A stretch of 64,000 nucleotides of DNA, taken from positions 1,151,171 through 1,215,170 of the forward strand of contig NZ_QYAD01000001.1 in assembly GCF_016758255.1 (NCBI RefSeq). Reading direction: 5' to 3'. How positions within the stretch are numbered: position 1 is the stretch's first letter; every line of letters starts with the position of its first letter. This DNA is from Leucobacter chromiireducens subsp. chromiireducens. GTDB lineage: Bacteria > Actinomycetota > Actinomycetes > Actinomycetales > Microbacteriaceae. Under the pieces are notes generated by a model. That model was not told the DNA's origin. It was given only the letters and a program-made list of their open reading frames with translations, and ran no database searches. The translations under genes were made by a program, and so were the position numbers. Of this stretch, positions 34,165-43,800 are shown in pieces.

Positions 34165-35295
34165 CTATACGCGCGACGGGGCGAGCTCGGCGAGCTGGCC
34201 GAGCAGGGACTCTGGCACGAGCGCCTCGTTCGCTGCGCCCTCGCGCACAATTGCCGCGATGCGAGCGCCTACCTCAGCGGTGCTCAGGCCCATCTCCGCA
34301 CCCGCGAGTGCCGGGAGCTCGCCGAGCACCTGCACCGTGGCGGCTTCGATTGCGCGCGCAGCGGGGCCCTCACCCAGGTGGCCGAGCAGCAGCGCAAGCG
34401 ACAGGATCGCGCCCGAGGGGTTGGCCCAGCCCTTGCCCGCAATGTCGGGCGCGGAGCCGTGAATGGCTTCGAACATGCTGGGCGCCGTGCCATCCAGGTT
34501 GAGGTTTGCGCTTGTCGCAACGCCGAGGCCGCCCTGGATGACCGCGCCGAGGTCAGTGATGATGTCGCCGAACAGGTTGTCAGTGACAATCACGTCGAAT
34601 CGCTCGGGGGAGAGCGGCAGGTGGAAGCACATGGCATCGACGTGCACGTAGTCGGTCTCCACCTCGGGGTACTTCGTTGCGAGATCGGCGACGACCTCCT
34701 GCCACAGCTGGCCCGCCGCAACGAGGATGTTCGTCTTGTGGCAGAGGGTCAGCTTCTTGCGTCGTCCGAGGGCGAGGCGGAACGCGAAGTCCACGACTCG
34801 CTCGATACCCGCACGAGTGTTGAGCGACTCCTGCATGGCGACCGCGTTCGGGGTGCCCGCGTGCACGGTCGATCCCTGACCGACGTACGCACCCTCGGTG
34901 TTCTCGCGCACGATCACCATCTCGCAGCGCTCGGGGGTGAGATCCGCAATGGGGGTGGGCACGCCAGGGTAGAGGCGCACGGGGCGCACATTGGCTGCCT
35001 GCTGGAAACGCTGGCGCATTTCGAGGATGAAGCCGCGCTCGAGGATGCCTGGCTTTACCGCGGGATCGCCCATCGAGCCAAACAGAATGGCGTCGTGGCC
35101 CCGCAGGGTGTCCTCCACCTCGGCGAAGAGTTCGCCCGTTGCGAGGTAGTGCTGAGCGCCTGCGGTGATCTCCGTGCGCGCGGTGGTGAAGCTATATCGT
35201 GCCTCGGCGGCATCGAGCACCTCGAGCGCGCAGCCGACCACCTCGGGGCCGATGCCGTCGCCCGGGAGCACAGCGAGGGAGTAGCGATTCGTCAT
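34165..35295 (-). CDS. Beta-decarboxylating dehydrogenase (isopropylmalate / tartrate dehydrogenase family)
   Basis: The 376-residue protein begins LAVLPGDGIGPEV and carries the family signature TDNLFGDIITDLGA, plus the MRQRFQQAANVRPV arginine cluster for the substrate carboxylates. Both LeuB and tartrate/D-malate dehydrogenases fit these motifs. No leuACD genes are nearby; instead it is divergent from an aldehyde dehydrogenase and an SDR, which favours a catabolic role. It should not be named leuB on this evidence. Confidence 0.75.
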   Translation of the reverse strand: MTNRYSLAVLPGDGIGPEVVGCALEVLDAAEARYSFTTARTEITAGAQHYLATGELFAEVEDTLRGHDAILFGSMGDPAVKPGILERGFILEMRQRFQQAANVRPVRLYPGVPTPIADLTPERCEMVIVRENTEGAYVGQGSTVHAGTPNAVAMQESLNTRAGIERVVDFAFRLALGRRKKLTLCHKTNILVAAGQLWQEVVADLATKYPEVETDYVHVDAMCFHLPLSPERFDVIVTDNLFGDIITDLGAVIQGGLGVATSANLNLDGTAPSMFEAIHGSAPDIAGKGWANPSGAILSLALLLGHLGEGPAARAIEAATVQVLGELPALAGAEMGLSTAEVGARIAAIVREGAANEALVPESLLGQLAELAPSRV

Positions 35296-35360
35296 GAGGA
35301 TTCCTTCCGGGCGGGATCGCAGCCGGCGTCGGCGCCTGCTGCGGATCGCGCGGCATTGCG

Positions 35361-35389
35361 TTGGCGATCGGACGATGTTGAACTATATT
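35361..35389 (+). promoter_or_regulatory. Promoter-like sequence upstream of aldehyde dehydrogenase
   Basis: -35 TTGGCG (35361-35366), 17-bp spacer and -10 TATATT (35384-35389). The surrounding AT-rich GTTGAACTATATTAAC (35377-35392) has partial dyad symmetry and may be the operator shared with the divergent dehydrogenase. Confidence 0.5.
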
Positions 35390-35492
35390 AACTGGTAAGG
35401 CCACTCAGTGGGTGGCTGGAGTACCCAGGTCATCCGTTGCACCGCGGCACGCGATCCTCGCCGCGGCGTCAGCCCGCACGCAAGGACACACG

Positions 35493-36974
35493 ATGCGCGA
35501 CACGCTCTCACTGATCGCCCCCGCCGGGCAGCTTCCCATCGGCGCCGAGTGGCGTGCGGTCGCGGCGAACCAAGACATCGTGTTCCCCTTCGACGGCAGT
35601 GTGATCGCGCAGGCTCCGGTCAGCGACGTTGCGGACTCGCTCGACGCGCTCGACGCGGCTGAGGCTGCCCGCGCAGAGGTGGCCGCGCTCACCACCGCAC
35701 AGCGCAAGTCGGTGCTGACCGCGGTGCAGCACCGACTCGAGGAGCACGCGGAGCGCCTCATTGATCTCCTCGTACTTGAGACCGGGAAGCCGCGCGTCGA
35801 CTGCCAGACCGAGGTGTCGCGCACCATTGTCACGCTGCAGGCCACCGCGGAGGAAGCTTCGCGCGTGCACGGCGAGACGGTACCCCTCGACCTGCAGGAG
35901 CTGGGTCGCGGCATGATCGGGTACTACAGCCGAAAGCCGGCTGGTGTGGTGATCGGCATTGCCGGCTTCAACTACCCGCTGCTCCTCGCGAGCCACAAGC
36001 TCGCCCCGGCGATCGCCGCGGGCTGCCCGGTGATCATCAAGCCGGCACCGAACACGCCGCTTGCCACGCTCGAGCTGGTCGCTATCGTGCGCGAGGTGCT
36101 CGCTGAGCACGGCATCACCGCGGCAGCGGTGCAGTTGGTGAATGGTGCACCCGAAGTGGGGGAGACGCTCGTTCGCGATCCGCGCGCACAGGTGGTCTCG
36201 TTCACCGGTTCCGCAAAGATTGGACACCTCATTGCGCAGCAGGCGGCGCCCCGGAAGGCGCTGCTGGAGCTCGGTTCGAACACCGGCTTCATCGTCGCGG
36301 CTGACGCGGACGTGGATGCCGCAGTGGACGCCGTGCTGCGCGGCGGCTTCTACGCCAACGGGCAGGCCTGCATCTCGGTGCAGCGCATCGTGCTCGAGCG
36401 ACCCATTGCCGAGCAGTTCACGGAGCGCCTCGTCGCGCGCATGGGTGAGCTCGTCGTCGGCGATCCGCGCGATCCCGCAACGAACGTGGCGCCGGTGATC
36501 AACGCGGCCTCGGGCGAGCGCATCCGTGCGATGGTTGACCGTGCGGTCGCCGCGGGTGCCACGCTGCTTGCAGGCGGCGAAGCTCCCGCCGAGGGCGAGC
36601 ACGCCGCGCTCGTGCGCCCGACCGTGCTGGGCGGCGTTCCCGCCGACGTCGACGTGTGGGCGGAGGAAGTGTTCGGCCCGGTGGTATGCCTCACGACGGT
36701 CGACTCGATCGATACCGCGATCGATCTCGTGAACGCCTCGCGCTACGGGCTCCAGGCGGCGATCTACACGGCCTCGCTCGAGAGCGCATTCGCGGCGATC
36801 GAGCGCCTCGAGGTCGGAGGCGTGGTGGTCAACGAGATTCCCGGCTTCCGCTCCGACATCATGCCCTACGGCGGAGTGAAGGACTCCGGCATCGGCCGCG
36901 AGGGCCCGCGCTACGCCATCGAAGAGTTCACCGTCACGCGCATGGCAATGATCCGCCCCCGCGCCCGCGGCTAG
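35493..36974 (+). CDS. NAD(P)-dependent aldehyde dehydrogenase
   Basis: The ATG at 35493 follows AAGGAC. The 493-residue ALDH-superfamily protein has cofactor-side FNYPLL and FTGSAKIG, general base Glu in LLELGSNT, and catalytic Cys in NGQACISVQR. It resembles the benzaldehyde/vanillin dehydrogenase branch. It is followed after 61 bp by an SDR, so the pair probably oxidises an alcohol/aldehyde series; the substrate is unknown. Confidence 0.9.
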   Translation: MRDTLSLIAPAGQLPIGAEWRAVAANQDIVFPFDGSVIAQAPVSDVADSLDALDAAEAARAEVAALTTAQRKSVLTAVQHRLEEHAERLIDLLVLETGKPRVDCQTEVSRTIVTLQATAEEASRVHGETVPLDLQELGRGMIGYYSRKPAGVVIGIAGFNYPLLLASHKLAPAIAAGCPVIIKPAPNTPLATLELVAIVREVLAEHGITAAAVQLVNGAPEVGETLVRDPRAQVVSFTGSAKIGHLIAQQAAPRKALLELGSNTGFIVAADADVDAAVDAVLRGGFYANGQACISVQRIVLERPIAEQFTERLVARMGELVVGDPRDPATNVAPVINAASGERIRAMVDRAVAAGATLLAGGEAPAEGEHAALVRPTVLGGVPADVDVWAEEVFGPVVCLTTVDSIDTAIDLVNASRYGLQAAIYTASLESAFAAIERLEVGGVVVNEIPGFRSDIMPYGGVKDSGIGREGPRYAIEEFTVTRMAMIRPRARG

Positions 36975-37035
36975 CCACCGCTCGCACTCACTTCTTTCTC
37001 GATATCACTCCGCACCCTTGCAAAGGACACCCCGC

Positions 37036-37833
37036 ATGACGCACGTCGCACCCGACTACAGCCGCCTGTTCCGCCTCGACGATCGCACGGTTGTGGTGAT
37101 CGGTGCGGGATCAGGAATTGGTCGCGAGTCGGCGCAGGCGCTCGCCGCGCAGGGCGCGCACGTTGTTGTGGCCGACTGGGCGCTTGACGCCGCAGAGGCT
37201 ACCACCGCGCTGATCCAGGAGCAGGGCGGTTCCGCCGAGGCGTTCCGCCTGAACGTGCTTGATGACGCTGAGGTGGAGGCGGCGGCTGAGCGTTTCGGCA
37301 CAGCTTCGGCGCTCGTATTCACCGCGGCGACCAACGTGCGCAAGCGCATGGACGACTACACGATGGACGAGTTCGACCGCGTGGTGAACCTGAACCTTCG
37401 CGCATCGTTCCAGCTGATCCGTCACTTCGGTGCGCGTTTCGCTGCGAACGGCGGCGGTTCGATCATCGGTTTTGCGTCGATCCGTGCGCAGGTGGTGGAG
37501 CCCGGTCAGGGCGTGTACGCGGCGACGAAGGCTGGGCTCGTGCAGCTCGCGAAGACCGCTGCGGCTGAGTACGGGGCGCAGGGCGTGCGCATCAACGTGG
37601 TGGCCCCGGGGGTAGTGGAGACTCCGCTGACTGCCCAGATCAAGGCGAACGAGGAGTGGTACAACGCGTACGCGCAGAAGAGCGCGCTCGGCCGTTGGTC
37701 GCGCCCCGACGAGCTCGCGGGTGCCGTGGTGTACCTCGCGAGTGATGCCTCGACCTTTGTGACGGGCTCGACGCTCAGCGTTGACGGCGGCTGGACGGCA
37801 ATCGACGGCCGCTTCACCCCGCCGGCCTCCTAG
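37036..37833 (+). CDS. Short-chain dehydrogenase/reductase
   Basis: The ATG at 37036 follows AAAGGA at 37022-37027. The 265-residue classical SDR has VIGAGSGIG for NAD(P), Ser in FASIRAQ and the YxxxK pair in VYAATKAG, ending in the SVDGGWTA tail typical of 3-oxoacyl-reductase-like enzymes. An aspartate at the end of beta-2 (VVVADW) suggests NAD preference. Probably co-transcribed with the aldehyde dehydrogenase; a long hairpin follows it. Confidence 0.9.
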   Translation: MTHVAPDYSRLFRLDDRTVVVIGAGSGIGRESAQALAAQGAHVVVADWALDAAEATTALIQEQGGSAEAFRLNVLDDAEVEAAAERFGTASALVFTAATNVRKRMDDYTMDEFDRVVNLNLRASFQLIRHFGARFAANGGGSIIGFASIRAQVVEPGQGVYAATKAGLVQLAKTAAAEYGAQGVRINVVAPGVVETPLTAQIKANEEWYNAYAQKSALGRWSRPDELAGAVVYLASDASTFVTGSTLSVDGGWTAIDGRFTPPAS

Positions 37834-37856
37834 CCTCGCCTGCCCCCAGCGAATCG

Positions 37857-37915
37857 GGGTCACTTGGGCAGGGTGTCGCGTGGCGAGACCAGACGACACC
37901 CTGCCCAAGTGACCC
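37857..37915. repeat. Long intergenic hairpin repeat, copy A
   Basis: A perfect 22-bp inverted repeat (37857-37878 with 37894-37915) with a 15-nt loop; outer CCCCCA/TGGGGG pairing extends it. A related copy with the same loop length lies at 60520-60580. It sits between SDR and GNAT genes and may also terminate transcription. Confidence 0.85.
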
Positions 37916-38058
37916 GGATTTGGGGGAAACGCGGGTGGGGCGGGAGCGTTGCGGATTTGGCAAAACTGCTCGAGCGGATGCCAGAACTCCCGATAGGGTC
38001 GAGAATCTACCGACCCAACGCAGACTGCCCCCGCGGCGAGCAGAATCAGGAGAAGCGC

Positions 38059-38811
38059 ATGTCCCGTTTCGCGGAATCCGTGCACGAGTACTGGCGTGAA
38101 GCCCTGGCCGGTGACGAACGACACCGGAGCGCGAACCTGAGCCTGACGCTCGCTCCCGAGCTGGACGAAGACGAGCGCGTGACCGTGCTGCACACGGTTG
38201 CCGACGCGCACACGGCGGTTGCCGTGAGCCCGGATGTGGCCGCCGTGCTCGAGGACGGCGGCGTGCGGGCCGCTGCGGCTGGTGAAGCAGCCCTCCGCGA
38301 GGCGCTTGTCGACGCGGGAATCACCCTGCACGGTGCTGACTATCTGTTCTACCTGCCGCTGACCGCGGCTGCGGCGCTCCGATCAGAACCGGACGCCGCA
38401 CACGTGCGCAGACTCGATCCCGAGCGAACCGCCGATGTCGAGGCCTTCGCCGAGTTCGAGGAGGCGGCGGGCCCCGAAGACCTCGATGCAGGTCAGGTGG
38501 ATCTCGACGACTGGGCCGTGTACGGCGCATTCGATGAGGGCGGCCGCCTCCTGAGCGTGGCGAGCGCCTACCCGTGGGGCGACTCGGTGCTGGCCGACTT
38601 TGGCGTGATCACGCTCCCGACGGGCCGGGGCCGGGGCCATGCTCGTGCGCTCACGCGCGCGCTCGCCCGCGTTGCGGCGGCAGAGGGACTCGAGCTGCAA
38701 TATCGCTGCCAGCTCGACAATGAGGCATCGGCAGGGCTTGCACGCTCGGCGGGCCTCGAACTGTTCGGACGGTGGGAGATCCCCACGCCTGAGGAAAGCG
38801 ACGACGAATGA
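38059..38811 (+). CDS. GNAT-family N-acetyltransferase
   Basis: The ATG at 38059 follows AGGAG; the upstream extension runs through the hairpin repeat and is rejected. The 250-residue protein keeps a GNAT domain in its C-terminal half, with the acetyl-CoA loop LPTGRGRGHARALTRAL and ANEASAGLARSAGLELFG-type last strands (as DNEASAGLARS). The N-terminal half is a diverged second lobe. Stop and next start overlap (ATGA). Substrate unknown. Confidence 0.8.
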   Translation: MSRFAESVHEYWREALAGDERHRSANLSLTLAPELDEDERVTVLHTVADAHTAVAVSPDVAAVLEDGGVRAAAAGEAALREALVDAGITLHGADYLFYLPLTAAAALRSEPDAAHVRRLDPERTADVEAFAEFEEAAGPEDLDAGQVDLDDWAVYGAFDEGGRLLSVASAYPWGDSVLADFGVITLPTGRGRGHARALTRALARVAAAEGLELQYRCQLDNEASAGLARSAGLELFGRWEIPTPEESDDE

Positions 38812-39323
38812 CCACGCAGCAGTGGCGGATCCGACCGGCGAGCGAAGCTGACGCCCCGGCCATACTCGAGATCTTCGACGGGGTGATCGACTGGTTCGTT
38901 GCGATGGGCAACACGGAACAGTGGGGCACTGAGCCGTGGTCGACCTCGGAACGCCAGATCGGCCGAGTGACCGCGGAGTGCGCGCTGCCCGGTGCGTGGG
39001 TGGCTGAGCACGCCGATGCGGGCGTGGTGGGCGCGCTCGTGCTCGGCGAAGCGAGCGACTATGCGCCGCCCGTCGTGGAACCGGAGCTCTATGTGCGCCT
39101 GCTCATCGCGTCGCGCGACCCCCGCGCGCGCGGCGCCGGACGGCGTCTCCTGTCGTTCGCGGACGACGAAGCGCGGGGCGCAGGGGTCTCCTCGCTGCGC
39201 GTGGACTGCTACGGCGGAGGCGACGGCGCGCTCGTGCGGTTCTACGAATCGTGCGGCTACGAGCGCCTCAGCACGTTCGACGACGACGGCTGGCCCGGCC
39301 AGCTCCTCGGCCGCTCACTCTGA
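38808..39323 (+). CDS. GNAT-family N-acetyltransferase
   Basis: The 171-residue single GNAT domain starts RIRPASEADAPAILEI-like (WRIRPASEADAP) and has the acetyl-CoA loop SRDPRARGAGRRLLSFA and last strand FYESCGYERLS. It is translationally coupled to the preceding acetyltransferase and overlaps the convergent DtxR-type gene by 9 bp. Confidence 0.88.
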   Translation: MTTQQWRIRPASEADAPAILEIFDGVIDWFVAMGNTEQWGTEPWSTSERQIGRVTAECALPGAWVAEHADAGVVGALVLGEASDYAPPVVEPELYVRLLIASRDPRARGAGRRLLSFADDEARGAGVSSLRVDCYGGGDGALVRFYESCGYERLSTFDDDGWPGQLLGRSL

Positions 39324-40040
39324 GCGTACGGTCGCGGGGGACGCCACGAAGAACTGAGCGGCCTGCGCGTGGTCGAGTTCGATCCCAGGCCCGTCGGGAC
39401 TGCTCGCGAGCGCAACTCGCACCCCCGTACCGCTCCGCTCCACACGGAGGCTCGCACCGGGAGCGATGCCCGCGGCCGAGAGCTCAGCAAGCAGATCGGG
39501 ATCAGACTGCGCCGTCTCGCTGATCGATACGAGCTCGGCGGGCTCTGCCGGGTCGGCGTCAAAGGTGCGGCGGAGGGCGTTGATCGCGTGCGGATCGTGT
39601 GGAGGCAGAGCGGAACCGCGTTCTGCCTCGGCAAGCGTGGGGATCGGGTTGCCGTAGGGGGAGCGCTCGGGATGGCCGAGGAGTTCGGCAATGCGCTCGG
39701 CCGTCGCATCGCCAATTGCGTGCTCCCAGCGCGACGCCTCGTCGTGCGCCCACTCCCACTCGAGTCCGATCGTGTCGACGAGCAAGCACTCCGCGAGTCG
39801 GTGCTTGCGCATCACTCGCAGCGCGATACGGCGACCTTCGACCGTGAGGTGGAGCCGGCGATCACCCGGCACCGTATAGAAGAGGCCGTTGCGGATCAGC
39901 CGATTGGCGGTCTGCGTGACGGTTGAGGGGGCATGGCCGACGCGCTCGGCGATACGGGCGCGGAGCGGATCTGCACCGACCTCCTCGCACTCGAGGACGG
40001 CGGTGAGGTACGCCTCGGTGGGGTTGAGGAGCGCGTCCAC
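39315..40040 (-). CDS. DtxR/IdeR-family metalloregulator with altered primary metal site
   Basis: The GTG at 40040 is chosen (GGGAG 5 nt upstream; aligns with the DtxR N-terminus). The 241-residue protein has a winged helix (LRARIAERVGHAPSTVTQT), a dimerisation domain and a C-terminal SH3-like FeoA domain. Compared with recalled DtxR numbering, ancillary ligands are kept: His79 and Glu83 in RKHRLAEC, His98 in AHDEAS, Glu170 and Gln173 in SETAQ. The primary-site Met10 is Ala (PTEAYL) and Cys102 is Ser (DEASRWEH); Glu105 and His106 remain. Metal choice may be Mn rather than Fe. Whether it acts on the iron boxes 4.5 kb away is unknown. Confidence 0.85.
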   Translation of the reverse strand: MDALLNPTEAYLTAVLECEEVGADPLRARIAERVGHAPSTVTQTANRLIRNGLFYTVPGDRRLHLTVEGRRIALRVMRKHRLAECLLVDTIGLEWEWAHDEASRWEHAIGDATAERIAELLGHPERSPYGNPIPTLAEAERGSALPPHDPHAINALRRTFDADPAEPAELVSISETAQSDPDLLAELSAAGIAPGASLRVERSGTGVRVALASSPDGPGIELDHAQAAQFFVASPATVRSE

Positions 40041-40132
40041 GCTGGCTCCCTTCCACACCACACGGCCTACTGCGTCGAGGGTCAGCCTATCGCTCAGGGG
40101 GAGCCGAGGCGGGGAGGCTCACCCGGCGCGGC

Positions 40133-40822
40133 TCACTCAGCGGAGTGCGGTGCTGCCTGCGCGAAGACCACCACATTGTCGGGAGCCACATCGCGGTCGG
40201 CTTGGAAGAGGCAGGTGATGATGACGAGGCGCCCGGGCACGTTCTCCCAGACGTTCGCAACGGTGGCGAGGGCGGTCTTGTCGTGCCGCTCGGTGGCGAT
40301 GATCTCGTACGCGACGGTGCCGTTCGCCGTGTCGATCAACACCTCGTCCCCCGGCAGCGCCGTGGTGGTGCGCTCTGCGCGGTTGATGAGGGGATCGAAC
40401 ACCGCTCGGCCGTCTGCTGAGGTGTGTCCGATGAGGAACACGGTGTTGTCGGTGCCCGCGCCGGGGAGCCCAAAGTCACTCAGCCAGAACACCTCGTCTG
40501 CGGTGGGCGGGTCGAGGACCGTGGCGTCCCCGATCGGCAGCCCCGTGACCGGCGCATCGAAGCTCAGCGCGGGGATGGTGACGCGAGACGGCTCCGCGGG
40601 TGCGACCGGTGCGAGCGCAGGCGCCCGCCGCTCGACGGTGTGCCGCTCCGCGGCGGCCGGTGCGGCCGGCGCCACAAGGCGCCACGCGCCGAGCCCGACG
40701 AGGCCCACGCCACCGGCCACCGCGAGCGCCGTCACCACGCTGAGCGCGGCGATCAGCACGCGCCGCGCGGATCGACGCGGCCGCGACGCGTCAGCCGGTG
40801 CGGGCACGGGGACACCACTCAT
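40133..40822 (-). CDS. Sortase (class F-like)
   Basis: The 229-residue protein has an N-terminal membrane anchor (VLIAALSVVTALAVAGGVG), a Pro/Ala linker and a sortase beta-barrel with His in FLIGHTSADG, Cys in LVIITCLF and Arg in ADRDVAPDN, ending NVVVFAQ. The ITC-x-DN arrangement fits class F better than class E, which has TCHP near the cysteine. Its start overlaps the stop of the upstream subtilase (ATGA), so they form an operon. Confidence 0.88.
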   Translation of the reverse strand: MSGVPVPAPADASRPRRSARRVLIAALSVVTALAVAGGVGLVGLGAWRLVAPAAPAAAERHTVERRAPALAPVAPAEPSRVTIPALSFDAPVTGLPIGDATVLDPPTADEVFWLSDFGLPGAGTDNTVFLIGHTSADGRAVFDPLINRAERTTTALPGDEVLIDTANGTVAYEIIATERHDKTALATVANVWENVPGRLVIITCLFQADRDVAPDNVVVFAQAAPHSAE

Positions 40823-43800
40823 CCGGCGGCACCAGCCGTGCCCGGGAGCGCGCCGGACGTGAGCTCCTCGGGTCCCTTCCTGAGGCCGAGCAAGACCACA
40901 CCCGCGGCGGTGAGGAGTAGCAGCGCCGCACCCAGGAGCATCAACTGCTCGGTCGGGGTGAGGCTGAACCCGGGAGACACCACAGCGGCTGGGAGCGGGG
41001 TGGCGAGGTCAGTGAGGGTGCGCTCGGCCACGGGGGCCGCGGATCCCGAACCGATCTTCACCTCGGTCCAGCCGACGAACTTCCGGTCGACATCGGTGAG
41101 CGCAAAGCGGTACGTGCCGTCCTGCAAGCTGGTCACGTCAACCCGAAGCTCACCCGAGTCGTTCACCCGAATCCAGTCGACCGGTGTCTTGCTCGGGTAG
41201 ACATGCAGGAAGAACCAATCCCCGGCAGCGCTCTTCGGCACCGTCAGGTGAGCGATCCCCTCCGCAACACGCACGGTCACCCCGCCCGCGTTCGCGGAGG
41301 TCAGGAGATTCTGCGTGCTGACCGGCGCCTTCGGCGTGAACTTGGGCTTCGGCTTCGCCTGCGTTGCGGGCGCGCGCAGTGATCCACCGCTGCTGCCCGA
41401 GCCGGTCGCCGGCGTGCCGCTCGGCGCGGGAAGGGCGCCAAGCTTGGTGGGCTGATCCGGTGATGTGGGCGTCGGTGTGGGGGTCGGCGTCTGGGGCGTC
41501 GGCTTCTCTCCACCCGGGGTCGGGGGAGTCACGGTGCCCGGGTCAACGGGCTTTGTGGGCGTGACCGCGGGCTTGGGATCGGGCTGCTCCGGGCTCTCCG
41601 TCGCCGCCTTCGATACCCACTTTGCCGCGTTCACGAGGATCTGCTGACCTGCCGCGGACCAGGTGCGCGCGTCGGACGCCGAATGACTGCCGTGCAGCGC
41701 GAGGTAGGCGTGCGGCGTGCCTCCCCGTTCATCGACGGCGATCCCTGCCCCGTGATCGTCGACGCGCACCTCGGCGCCGGCCTGCACTCGCGTGATCGTG
41801 TGTGCGAGTACCTCGGGCTTCACACCGCTCAGCGACTCGAAGGATGCGTAGAACTTCTCGGCATTCTGGCGCGTGTCTTGCAACACCATGCTTCCAGTGA
41901 TCAGCTCGCCGGTTGCGAGGTTGCCGGGCGCGAAGATCGGGTGCTCCGGCTGCGCCCAGATCCGGTACCCGGTTGCGAGCACCGCCTCGTCCACGGTGCC
42001 GGAGCGCTGCTCGGGCGAGCCGAACTGCTCGTGCAGCGTCGCGATTCCCGAGGTGTCGCTCGAACCCAGATCGAGCCACACGATGCCCGCGTTCGCCTTG
42101 TCCGCAACCTGGATTGCAGATTTCAGTGTTGCCGAGCTCACCGCACCGGGGTCGTCCCAGACGACGGCGTCGTAACCGCCGAGCACGCTCGGGTCTGAGA
42201 CGGTTGCTGCGCCCTCCGTGGTGGTGGGGAAGGTGTCTAGTCCGGTCGCAACGATGTCCTGCGACTGGAGCAGTTCGACCGTGCGGCCGGTTTGGTCGCC
42301 GAGTACCAAGACCCGCGGGAGGGCGGCGAGCCGGAAATCGACAGTGGTCGACGCGTTCTCGATGGGCTTCACCTCGGCGTCCTTCGAGGTGGCGGTGTAG
42401 TAGTTCTCGAGGCCCGCGCGGAACCGGTGCGTCCCGAGGGGCACCTGTTCAATGCGGTACCGGCCTGCCCGGTCGGTGGTGGCGCTCAGCTCGGCCCCAG
42501 CAAGCGAGACGAGCACGCCGGGCAGCGGCGTGCCGGTGGCCGCGTCGGTCACGGTGCCGGTGACCGAGCCTGTGGTGAGCGGTGCGAGCGTGACCGCAAG
42601 TTCGCTGAGGCCCTTCGCGGACACGGTGACCTCGCGCGTTGCGCTCGTGTAGCCGAACGCCGCGAACTTGAGCGTGTACGATCCCGCGGGGAGCAGCGCA
42701 CGCGCGGAGCCGTTTGCGTCGCTCGTCCAGGTCTCACCGTGTTTGCCGTAGCTGATCGTCACCCCGGGGATCACGGCTCCGCTCGTGGCATCGGTGACCC
42801 GCAGCCGCACGCCGGTGTCACCGCGAACCGCCGCGATCGCGTCAGCGAGGTTGATGATCCCGGCACCGTACCGGGTATCGCCGACCGCGGGTGAGCCGTT
42901 CGGGTGCCACGCGGTGGACTCGAGGGCGTGCTCGATCTCATCGACGGTGAGTCCCGCCTGCGCCGAGCGCAGGGCCGCGACGGCGCCAGCGACGTGTGGC
43001 GTGGCCATTGAAGTGCCGGAGGAGCGCCCCCACCCGCCCCCGGGAACAGAGGAGAGAATGTCGACCCCGGGCGCCGAAGCGTCGGGCTTCGTGAACTCGG
43101 CGCTCGGCCAGCCGAAGCGCTGCGCGACGCTCGCCGACCAGCGCGTCGTGCCGCCGCACGAACGCGGATCGACGGTCTGGGCCTCATTGGTCATGCCCAC
43201 CGCGAAGACGTCCGCGGAGGAGCTGGGGTTCGAGATGCAGCCGGGCATCTTGTCGCCGTCATTGCCCACGGCAACCGCGGCGAACACGCCGGCCTGTCGC
43301 ACGCGGTGCAGCACCTCGAGTAAGAAGTCGTTGTACGAGTTGCTCACGCCGAGCGACATGTTGATCACGTCGGCGGCGCGCCCCGCAGGTCGCCCCGCCG
43401 CATCGTAGGGTGCGAGCGTCCACTCGAGCGCGGCGAGGATCTTCGCGTCGCTGCTGCCGTCGCTGATCGCGTTCACCGCCATGAGCTCGGCGTCGGGGGC
43501 CACACCGATGCGGGTGCCGGAGGCGTCGCCGCCGAGCACTGTGCCCGCGACGTGGGTGCCGTGCGTGGCGGGATCGGCGGGGCGCTTCGCCCGGGGCGTG
43601 CCCGTGCGGTCGAGGTGAATCCAGCCGCCGGGGAACAGCGGATCATGCGGATCCACGGTCGCAATTCGATCACGCAGATCTGGATGATTGGGATCGATGC
43701 CGGTGTCCAGCACGGCGACACGCACGCCTCTGCCGGTCGCACCGTACGTCGACCATGCCTCGGGTGCGTGGATGCCGGCGAGCCCGTACGTCACGGGAAC

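Noticed and set aside
34165..35295. Leucine biosynthesis operon
   Set aside because: No leuA, leuC or leuD nearby; neighbours are aldehyde dehydrogenase and SDR.
37864..38058. N-terminal extension of the first GNAT protein
   Set aside because: It would read through the long hairpin repeat; ATG 38059 has a good ribosome-binding site.
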